From Kribbella antiqua (lineage in GTDB: Bacteria > Actinomycetota > Actinomycetes > Propionibacteriales > Kribbellaceae), in the NCBI RefSeq assembly GCF_004345665.1, contig NZ_SLWR01000008.1, positions 372,001-436,000 on the forward strand: DNA of 64,000 bases, in the 5' to 3' direction. Shown piece by piece: positions 51,101 to 64,000 of this stretch. Numbering within the stretch: position 1 is the stretch's first letter; the number at the start of each line of letters is the position of its first letter. A program made the position numbers and the translations under genes. The notes below the pieces were generated by a model, which was not told where the DNA came from, did no database searches, and saw only the letters and a program-made list of their open reading frames with translations.

Positions 51101-53899
51101 AAGGTCGCAGGCCAGGGCAGCTACCAGGTGAATCTCGACGGCACCGTGACCGTTGATCCGCTGCCGGGCTTCACGGGTACGGCGACCCCGGTGACGTATC
51201 GCGTGTCGGACTGGTTCGACCAGGCGGCTCGGTCGACCATCACCGTCACCATCACGCCCATTACTCCGGTGGCGGCTGACGACACCGCGACGACGCCGTA
51301 CGACAAGACTGTCAAGGTCAAGGTGCTGGCGAACGACAAGCCGGGTGACACCTCGGCGCCATTGCTACCGAGCTCGCTGCTGCTGACCGATCCGGCCGAT
51401 GGGATGCTCAAGGCAACTGTGACGATCCCGAACGAGGGCGTCTACACCGCTGCCGGGGGAGTGGTGTCCTTCGATCCAGGCGCGACCTTCCGCGGTCCAG
51501 GGACTGTGCTGACGTATCAAGTGGCCGACAGCAACGGAACGTTGACGACCGCGACGCTGTGGATCACGGTCGGTCTGCCGCCGATCGCCGTCGCCGACTC
51601 CGCGTCGACGCAGCAGGACGTCCCGGTGACCGTGAACGTCCTGTCCAACGACAGCCCGGGCACGGACGCGAAGCTCGACCCGTCCACGGTTGGGCTGCTC
51701 GATCCCGCGGCCCGGACGGCCGGCTACTTGAAGAAGGTCACCGTCCCCGGGCAGGGCACTTACACCGTGCAGCCCAGCGGCGCGGTCGTCTTCGATCCGC
51801 TGCCGGCCTTCCGCGGCAAGGCGCTGGCGATCAACTACCGCGTCGCCGACTCGAACGACAACGTCGCCGCTTCCACGCTGACCATGCAGGTCACGCCGAT
51901 CTGGCCGGTCACCGTCGACGACTCGGCGATCACGCCGTACAACCAGCCGATCGCGGTGAACGTGCTGGCCAACGACAAGCCCGGCGATCCGTCGGCGCCG
52001 CTGGTCCGGTCGAGCCTGGTGCTCAAGGATCCCGCGGGTGGTGGGTATCGCAAGAAGGTGACCCAGGCCGGTGAAGGCAGCTACGCCGCGGGCGACGACG
52101 GGTCGATCACCTTCACGCCGGTCAAGGACTACCAGGGCGTGACGACGCCGGCGACGTACCGGATCACGGACGACAACGGCACGACCGCAGAGGGCCTGCT
52201 CTTCCTGACCGTGGGCAAGGGCCCCGAGGCCGCGGCCGATTCGGGTACGACGAAGCAGAACGTCACCATGACTCTGGACCCGCTGGCCAACGACAAGCCG
52301 GGGACGGACGCCGAACTCGAGAAGACGTCGGTCCAGGTGTACGCGGGACAGTGGGGGCGGGCGGCAACAGTCTCGGGACAGGGCACCTTCACAGTCGACA
52401 AGGTCACCGGGCAGCTCAAGCTCGACCCGCTCGCGACGTTCCGCGGTGTCGCCTCGGTCGCCTATCGCGTGACGGACACGAGCGGCAACACGACCGCGTC
52501 GACTGTCGCGGTGACGGTCCAGCCGGTTGTTCCAGTCGTCGTGGATGACAAGGCGACTACGCCGTTCGAGACCGCGGTGACCGTGGCCGTGCTGGCGAAC
52601 GACAAGCCTGGTGACGCGTCGGCGTCGCTGCACGAGGTGCGGTTGATCGACCCGGTGTCCGGTGATCCCGTGCCGTCGCTGGAGGTGGCGGGCGAGGGCA
52701 CATACACCGTGCAGCCCGATGGCGGGATCCGGCTCACGCCTGTCGACGGGTTCGCCGGTACGGCGACGCCGGTCGGCTATCAAGTTGCCGACAGCAACGG
52801 GAGCATCGGGACGGCTGCGTTGACCGTGACCGTCCAGGCTCGGCCCGTGGCGACCCCCGATGCGGCGCGGACCAAGCAGCATCTGCCGGTGACCGTGGAT
52901 CCGCTGGCGAACGACAAGCCGGGGCCTGGAGCATCGTTGGATCCGGCAACGGTCTTGCTCGTCGGCCCGTCGGGTCTCGTGGATCGCTTGGTCGCCGCTG
53001 GTCAGGGCGAGTTCGCAGTTGCCAATGGCAAGGTCACGTTCAGCCCGGTGCCGACGTTCACCGGCACCGCGCGGCCGGCGGCGTACGAGGTGAAGGACAG
53101 CAACCACAACGCGGCCCGCGCGACGATCACGGCGACGGTGGTTCCGGTGCGTCCGGTGGCCGTCGACGACAGCGCGCGTACAGGCTTTGGCAAGGCAGTT
53201 GTCGTTCAGGTGCTGGGCAACGACAAGGCCGGTGATCAGTCGGCGCCGCTCATGCCGGAGTCCGTCGTACTGCGTGATCCGGCGGACGGGCAGGACAAGA
53301 AGTCGGTGACCATCGCGGATGAGGGCCGCTTTGCGGTCGGCTCCGATGGTGTGGTCACCTTCACCCCTGCCGAAGACTTCAGCGGTACGACGAGATCGGT
53401 CGCCTACCGGGTCACCGACGCCAACGGCAGCGCGGACGCGGCACTGCTCGAGGTCACTGTCGCCGAGCCGATCCTCGCCACGGCCACTGAGGACACCGGC
53501 ACCGGTACGCCGGGCAACCCGGTCGCGGTGAACCCGCTCCTTAACGACGGCGGCGGATCGCCGAGCACAGTCTGCCTCCGCACCGGCCCCGCCACCTGCA
53601 CGAAGCAGTACGTCGACGCCGACGGCACCTGGAGTGTCGACTCCAACGGCACGATCAAGCTGGTCCCGGCGTCTGGCTTCACCGGCATGGCCAAGGTCAC
53701 CTACGAGCGGACCGACGCGGAGGGCACGGTCGTCGCTGCCCCGGTGCGATTCCGGGTCGGCGCCCCACCGACACCGGACGTCGACGTCGTCGAGACCATC
53801 CCGGCCACCGGCGGCCCGCCTGCTGTCTTGCTGACTCTCGGCGCGCTGCTCACCGCCCTGGGCGCGACCCTGGCCGCCATCTCCCGACGCTCGCGCTGA
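48155..53899 (+). CDS. Giant CshA-type fibril repeat surface protein with sortase signal
   Basis: A 1914-residue secreted protein. Signal peptide at residues 1-23 (MLLVVGLLSLGAVDAAA). N-terminal adhesin-like domain to about 250; a GEVED-type domain ending SGEVEDHAI near 386-394; then 14 CshA repeats of about 104 residues from about 404 to 1860. A typical repeat is DD.A.TPY...V.V.VLANDKPGD.SAPL, ...G.GTYTV...G.I.F.P...F.G.ATP..Y.V.DSNG. Repeats alternate between two types. The end has IPATGG, a hydrophobic helix and RRSR, a sortase-type wall anchor. I chose ATG 48155 with GGGAGGG upstream. It is expected to form extended adhesive fibrils and may be glycosylated by the products of the two genes upstream. 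Confidence 0.93.
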   Translation: MRATSMLLVVGLLSLGAVDAAAYQVPSAPFAQGTAATAIMPGSGLKQTITVTGQTELLDATTAGVRGTGPTTYAPPIARTTPAQDLLVNTGTCASTGSCGDRGTVTIAFSEPVRNPVLHFAGIGGAVTQTVSGNPTAQSELHSVLKLTTAGLSLTKVGQGNNLAVTSDTVTAANHDAGPNCINNKIGTGPDASATAACGSVRVNGVATKITFDVTAFFTKHPKLPAFNTPSSGDAFSILASTGEDFGDAPTSYGAAWSVLSDLRLGKDATEDNATVANGTTGPAMPDQADDGVTFKPLRTNSTAYSAELALTGASKAGRACAWIDLDRNGSFQPAERACAGFAAGQGAVTLNWSKYSRPTAGASYARVRVGYNSALVEKPTGAADSGEVEDHAILIAPPPPPVLLDDTATTAFNTGLTVDVLGNDKPGDPSTPLKPGSLCLIGDDECVPMVNVVGQAKYVAKPDGKIDIEPVPGFAGLAKPVTYLVADSNGTTGTATLTLTVALPAKPVATPDTATTPQNVSVSVKPLGNDRAAPGVTLIPGSVVLRDPADTTFKRKVVIAGEGTYAVKPNGGVDFIPLRQFTGVGTSLGYRVTDSTQQNAESTLTVTVTPVTPKASGDSVSTPFDTDIVVPVLDNVLPGSPDAPLDPASLRLVDHGKLVDKVTVPRQGTFLIADGKVTFRPVHGFKGVATPQTYQVADLNGTPARAELTVSVDAPGPPVANPDAITTLQGGSVLIGVLDNDKPGPTGSALVLDSVRLIASGKPMPTLSVAGQGKYTAKPDGQVLFEPLPAFSGTATPVSYQVADGNGAIGKSTLAVQVTKVQPDASDDTARASYDATITVAVLTNDSAGDPAVPLVPSSVRVLDPKTQEPKTKVVVDGEASYTVTQEGKIEVDPLPTYTGVAAPITYRVSDVNGTLATATLTVNIAKPDPPTAKPDTATGKQNVRLVLDPLANDTAGEGTGLDPVSVVLVDPADGSLKKLVKVAGQGSYQVNLDGTVTVDPLPGFTGTATPVTYRVSDWFDQAARSTITVTITPITPVAADDTATTPYDKTVKVKVLANDKPGDTSAPLLPSSLLLTDPADGMLKATVTIPNEGVYTAAGGVVSFDPGATFRGPGTVLTYQVADSNGTLTTATLWITVGLPPIAVADSASTQQDVPVTVNVLSNDSPGTDAKLDPSTVGLLDPAARTAGYLKKVTVPGQGTYTVQPSGAVVFDPLPAFRGKALAINYRVADSNDNVAASTLTMQVTPIWPVTVDDSAITPYNQPIAVNVLANDKPGDPSAPLVRSSLVLKDPAGGGYRKKVTQAGEGSYAAGDDGSITFTPVKDYQGVTTPATYRITDDNGTTAEGLLFLTVGKGPEAAADSGTTKQNVTMTLDPLANDKPGTDAELEKTSVQVYAGQWGRAATVSGQGTFTVDKVTGQLKLDPLATFRGVASVAYRVTDTSGNTTASTVAVTVQPVVPVVVDDKATTPFETAVTVAVLANDKPGDASASLHEVRLIDPVSGDPVPSLEVAGEGTYTVQPDGGIRLTPVDGFAGTATPVGYQVADSNGSIGTAALTVTVQARPVATPDAARTKQHLPVTVDPLANDKPGPGASLDPATVLLVGPSGLVDRLVAAGQGEFAVANGKVTFSPVPTFTGTARPAAYEVKDSNHNAARATITATVVPVRPVAVDDSARTGFGKAVVVQVLGNDKAGDQSAPLMPESVVLRDPADGQDKKSVTIADEGRFAVGSDGVVTFTPAEDFSGTTRSVAYRVTDANGSADAALLEVTVAEPILATATEDTGTGTPGNPVAVNPLLNDGGGSPSTVCLRTGPATCTKQYVDADGTWSVDSNGTIKLVPASGFTGMAKVTYERTDAEGTVVAAPVRFRVGAPPTPDVDVVETIPATGGPPAVLLTLGALLTALGATLAAISRRSR

Positions 53900-53994
53900 C
53901 CGGATTTCCAGCACTCACCAACCACGCACAACGCACCGAGCTGACGCTCAGCCGTCGGCTCCGACCAGCCGTCGGCGAGGGCCGGAAGTCGTGC

Positions 53995-54501
53995 CTACAG
54001 GCTTTTGATCAGGGTGATCTCGTCGCGGTAGTCGTCGTCGGCGAGGCGGATCGCGCGTGGGTGCCGGCCGACCACGTGATAGCCGAGTGGTTGGTAGAAG
54101 TTCTCGAGGCCGGTGCCGCCGCGGATCGTCAGCTGGAGCTGCAGCAGTCCAAGGTCGACGGCAGATCCGCGCAGCCCTTCCATCAGCAGCCGTCCCGCGC
54201 CGTTGCCCTGGTACGCCGGGTGGACCATCAGCCGGAGCACCGTGCGCCAATGGGCGCCTCGACTCACCAGCAGCCCCATCCCGACGTACCGCTCCCCGTT
54301 GTGCAGCACGCCCAGCAGGTCGAGCCCGGCGGCCACGCGCCCGAGCGCCGCGTCGAGCGCGTCGGCAACCTTCTCGACCGGCGCCGGTGCGGTGAACCCG
54401 ACCGCGCCACCCGCATCGGTAGCCGCCACCCAGGTATCCAGCAGGTCCGCCCGCAGCCCAGGCGCCAACGTCTCGTCCGGTTCCACCACCAGGTATTTCA
54501 C
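53995..54501 (-). CDS. GNAT-family N-acetyltransferase
   Basis: A 168-residue acetyl-CoA-dependent acyltransferase. Motif A is VLRLMVHPAYQGNGAGRLLMEG near residues 87-108, seen as LMVHPAYQGNGAGRLL, and motif B ends ENFYQPLGYHVVGRHPR near 133-149. The substrate is unknown. GGAGGCGG lies upstream of the ATG. It is divergent from the alpha/beta hydrolase, and a 21-bp palindrome lies just before its start. It converges on the fibril gene; the 95-bp gap has only a short GCTGA/TCAGC stem. Confidence 0.9.
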   Translation of the reverse strand: MKYLVVEPDETLAPGLRADLLDTWVAATDAGGAVGFTAPAPVEKVADALDAALGRVAAGLDLLGVLHNGERYVGMGLLVSRGAHWRTVLRLMVHPAYQGNGAGRLLMEGLRGSAVDLGLLQLQLTIRGGTGLENFYQPLGYHVVGRHPRAIRLADDDYRDEITLIKSL

Positions 54502-54510
54502 ACCGCCTCC

Positions 54511-54531
54511 ATCTGCGACTGAGTTGCAGAT
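54511..54531. promoter_or_regulatory. 21-bp palindrome in GNAT/hydrolase divergent promoter
   Basis: ATCTGCGACT-G-AGTTGCAGAT has arms matching at 9 of 10 positions. It lies 9 bp before the GNAT start and 36 bp before the hydrolase start. It is a good candidate operator for a dimeric regulator encoded elsewhere. Confidence 0.65.
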
Positions 54532-54567
54532 AGTCTACGGTCCGCCGAGGTGGGTACACCGGGCTAC

Positions 54568-55431
54568 ATGGCTACCGTCACACACAAAACCGTCAACGTC
54601 GGCGGCGTCGACATCTTCTACCGCGAAGCCGGCCCGCCCGACGCTCCCGTCGTACTGCTGCCGCACGGCTACCCGTCCTCGTCCTTCCAGTACCGCGCCC
54701 TCATGCCCGCCCTCGCCGACGAATGGCGGCTGCTGGCGCCTGACTTCCCCGGGTTCGGGTACAGCGAGGCGCCGGCCGATTTCGACTACAGCTTCGGCGG
54801 TTATGCGGACCTGCTTGACGGGTTCGTCAAGGCATTGGGGGTGGAGCGGTTCGCGCTCTATCTCTTCGACTACGGCTCGCAAGCCGGTTTCCAGCTCGCC
54901 CTGAAGGACCCGGCGCGCATCGTCGCGCTGATCATCCAGAACGGTGACGCCTACGAGGAGACACTCGGGCCGAAGTACGACGCGTTGAAGGCGCACTGGG
55001 CCAACCCGTCGGACGAGCTCGCGCAAGCCGTCAGTTTCGAGGGCCTTCGCGAGGAGGTGCTCGGCGAGGTGGCACCTGAGGTTGCCGAGCGGATCAGCCC
55101 TGACCTCTGGCAGCTCGCCTGGCCGCTGATGCGCGACCACCGCGACATCATGGTCGGCTTCTTCGCTGAAATCGCCGAGAGCGTACGGCGGTTCCCGGAG
55201 TACCAGGCGTATCTGCGCAAGCATCAGCCGCCGACGCTGATCGTGTGGGGACCGCAGGACGGTTACATGCCGGCAGAGTCGGCCCGCGCGTACCTGACCG
55301 ACGTACCTGATGCTGAGCTGCACCTGTTCGAGGACGGCGGTCACTGGTTGCTGGAGACGCACCTCGACGAGGTCGTGGCGCGTCTCCGGCCGTTCCTCAC
55401 TCGTGTGCGTGCAGCGGCGGGACCGTGGTGA
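54568..55431 (+). CDS. Alpha/beta hydrolase, epoxide hydrolase/dehalogenase-like
   Basis: A 287-residue alpha/beta hydrolase. HGYPSSSFQYR near residues 36-46 gives the oxyanion HGxP motif; the nucleophile elbow LFDYGSQAG near 101-109 carries Asp instead of Ser, as in epoxide hydrolases and haloalkane dehalogenases; WGPQDGYMP near 228-236 and the catalytic His in GGHWLLE near 260-266 complete the triad. A cap domain lies between. I prefer ATG 54568 to the GTG at 54550. Its tail overlaps the ECF41 sigma gene on the other strand by 35 nt. Confidence 0.9.
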   Translation: MATVTHKTVNVGGVDIFYREAGPPDAPVVLLPHGYPSSSFQYRALMPALADEWRLLAPDFPGFGYSEAPADFDYSFGGYADLLDGFVKALGVERFALYLFDYGSQAGFQLALKDPARIVALIIQNGDAYEETLGPKYDALKAHWANPSDELAQAVSFEGLREEVLGEVAPEVAERISPDLWQLAWPLMRDHRDIMVGFFAEIAESVRRFPEYQAYLRKHQPPTLIVWGPQDGYMPAESARAYLTDVPDAELHLFEDGGHWLLETHLDEVVARLRPFLTRVRAAAGPW

Positions 55432-56277
55432 GCTTGTCCGGGTTGCGGATGAGGTAGAGGTCGGTGATCGCGTCGTCGGTGGTCTCCATGAAGATCACCG
55501 TGTCCGGCTCGTCGTCGAAGTAGGCGATGTACGCGGACTGACCGTTCAGGGTCGACATCCGGATCTCGTAGCCTTCGTTCCGCGCCAGCACACCGAACAG
55601 CCAGCGGGCGATCTTGTCCGCGCCGTGGATCGGGCGCAGCGCCGCCTGCTTCTTGCCGCCGCCGTCGCTGATCAGGACCGCGTCCGGCGCGAGCAGCGAC
55701 ACCACCTGATGGAAGTCGCCGGATCCGGCGGCCGCCATGAACTGCATGGTGAGCTCGTTGTGCCGCGCCTTGTCCACCGGCCGCCGCGGCTGCCGCGCCT
55801 CGACGTGCGACCGGGCCCGGTGAGCCAGCTGCCGTACGGCGGTCTCCGACCGGCCGAGCGTTTCGGCGATCTCGTCGTACGGGAGATCGAACACCTCACG
55901 CAGGACGAACGTGGCGCGCTCGAGCGGCGTGAGGGTCTCGAGTACGACGAGCATCGCCATGCTGACCGAGTCCGCCAGCTCGACAGTGTCGGCGGGGTCG
56001 TCTCCGATGGGCGTCAGCGGCTCCGGCAACCACGGGCCGACGTACTGCTCCCGCCGCGCCTTCTGCTCGCGCAGCCGGTTGAGCGCGAGCCGGGTGGTGA
56101 TGCGGATCAGGTACGCGCGGGTGTCCCGCACCTCCTCGTGATCCACCCCTGCCCACCGCAACCAGGCCTCCTGTACGACGTCCTCCGCGTCGCTCACGCT
56201 GCCCACCACCCGGTACGCCGCGCCAACCAGCACCGACCGATGCTCATCGAACTCACGCGCCAAGGTCTCTTCCGTAC

Positions 56278-56281
<4 letters not shown>
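55397..56281 (-). CDS. ECF sigma factor, group ECF41 (SigJ-like)
   Basis: A 294-residue sigma factor. Region 2: GSVSDAEDVVQEAWLRW and DTRAYLIRITTRLALNRLR; region 4: LPYDEIAETLGRSETAVRQLAHRAR. A SnoaL-like C-terminal domain (about 180-290) bears the ECF41 marks DGGGK near 206-210 and NPDKL near 279-283. In this group that domain regulates sigma activity in place of an anti-sigma factor. The GTG at 56281 overlaps the stop of the carboxymuconolactone decarboxylase-like gene (GTGA), the usual ECF41 partner. Confidence 0.95.
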
Positions 56282-59292
<3,011 letters not shown>

Positions 59293-59296
<4 letters not shown>

Positions 59297-60176
59297 GTAT
59301 CACCACGACTCACGCGCAAGCCGTCGAGAAGGCCGCTGTTCTCACCGAGGCGCTGCCCTGGCTGAAGCAGTTCCACGGCAAGACCGTTGTGGTGAAGTAC
59401 GGCGGCAACGCCATGGTGGACGACGAGCTCAAGCGCGCGTTCGCCGAGGACATCGTCTTCCTCAGGTACGCCGGTGTCCGGGTCGTCGTCGTCCACGGCG
59501 GCGGGCCGCAGATCAGTGACATGCTCGGTCGCCTCGGCATCGACAGCGAGTTCCGTGGCGGCCTGCGGGTCACCACACCGGAGGCGATGGACGTCGTCGG
59601 CATGGTTCTGGTCGGCAAGGTCGGCCGGGAGCTGGTCGGTCTGCTGAACGCTCATGGCCCGTTCGCCGTCGGCATGTCCGGCGAGGACGCCGGTCTGTTC
59701 ACCGCGGAACGCCGTACGGCGATCGTGGACGGCGAGTCGGTCGACATCGGGCTGGTCGGCGACGTGGTCGACGTACGGCCGGAAGCGGTGATCGACCTGA
59801 TCGACGCGGGCCGGATCCCGGTGGTGTCGACGATCGCGCCGGACGAGGACGGCCAGGCGCACAACGTCAACGCCGACACCGCCGCGGCTGCGTTGGCCGT
59901 CGCGCTCGGCGCGGAGAAGCTCGTCGTACTGACCGATGTGGCCGGGCTGTACCGGAACTGGCCGGACAGCGACGAGATCATCACCCAGATCGACGCCGCC
60001 GAGCTGGCCGAACTGCTGCCGTCGCTGGCGTCCGGGATGGTGCCGAAGATGGAGGCCTGCCTGCGCGCGGTCGAGTCGGGCGTCTCCCGCGCGACCGTGA
60101 TCGACGGCCGGGTGCCGCACTCGCTCCTACTCGAGATCTTCACAGACGCCGGAAGCGGAACCCAGGTGATTCCCTC

Positions 60177-60180
<4 letters not shown>
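59293..60180 (+). CDS. argB: Acetylglutamate kinase
   Basis: A 295-residue amino-acid kinase that phosphorylates N-acetylglutamate. VVKYGGNAM near residues 34-42, VHGGGPQI near 66-73, [25 protein letters not shown] near 193-204, VLTDVAGLY near 214-222 and GGM-type [10 protein letters not shown] near 248-257. It is probably the arginine-feedback-regulated step, since the N-terminal helix of sensitive enzymes is present. It overlaps argJ and argD by 4 nt each (ATGA). Confidence 0.97.

Positions 60181-64000
<3,820 letters not shown>

Noticed and set aside
51365-53914. Leftward 849-codon open frame opposite the CshA repeats
   Set aside because: Arg/Gly/His-rich mirror of the repeat-coding strand without protein motifs.

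Overview
The window is about 64 kb of very GC-rich, densely packed actinobacterial chromosome. The gene set and order (rib operon under an FMN riboswitch, hisE-hisG, infC-rpmI-rplT, pheS-pheT, argC-J-B-D-F-R-H, two ECF sigma factors with C-terminal extensions, a sugar ABC operon with LacI, CshA-type wall protein) fit a soil actinobacterium of the Propionibacteriales. A Kribbella-like genome is my best guess, but this is inferred from gene content only; no rRNA is present.

Layout. 1-1226: 3'-truncated Ser/Thr kinase (leftward), followed by an approximately 150-bp G-rich imperfect tandem repeat and an MFS transporter. 3167-7473: FMN riboswitch, ribD, ribE, ribM (PnuC-type riboflavin importer), ribBA, ribH, intrinsic terminator. 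7502-14992: methyltransferase/MFS pair, a two-repeat unknown protein with a divergent WYL regulator, a MarR-controlled oxidoreductase/DUF1772 pair, a DmpA-like peptidase and a metallo-beta-lactamase-fold hydrolase. 15005-17479: hisE, hisG, PH-domain protein, convergent aldose epimerase. 17572-23239: YCII/ECF42/methyltransferase module, P-loop kinase, membrane proteins, SseB-like protein, TetR. 23252-28902: LacI-controlled carbohydrate locus (GH-A glycosidase, LacI, solute-binding lipoprotein, two permeases). 28954-32147: DUF2975/Xre pair, unknown membrane protein, GH43 enzyme. 32231-36142: DUF1844, structured infC leader, infC with a probable AUU start, rpmI, rplT, SpoU-type rRNA methyltransferase, PHP protein. 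36143-39015: TetR/MFS efflux divergon with paired operators, and a histidine-rich protein whose Shine-Dalgarno lies in a perfect hairpin. 39542-43233: pheS-pheT. 43237-56829: accessory block with a gamma-glutamyltransferase-family protein, GT2 and GT-C-like membrane proteins, a 1914-residue sortase-type CshA fibril protein, GNAT, alpha/beta hydrolase, and an ECF41 sigma/carboxymuconolactone decarboxylase pair. 57057-64000: arginine operon, cut off inside argH.

How parts work together. Translationally coupled overlaps (ATGA, GTGA, TGATG) define the rib, arg, pheST, ABC and sigma-factor operons. Near-matching LacI-type operators in front of the glycosidase and at the ABC promoter indicate one sugar regulon. 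The arg operon carries its own repressor, and a candidate ARG box lies over the argC promoter. The GT2/GT-C pair directly upstream of the fibril gene suggests a dedicated surface-glycoprotein locus.

The most interesting non-coding signals are a two-copy composite palindrome family (13120-13205, 24496-24580), the Shine-Dalgarno-sequestering hairpin of the His-rich gene, a REP-like palindrome that contains a permease start codon, the infC leader with a non-canonical start, and a structured 525-bp region before pheS. I saw no tRNA, rRNA, CRISPR array, transposase or integrase.
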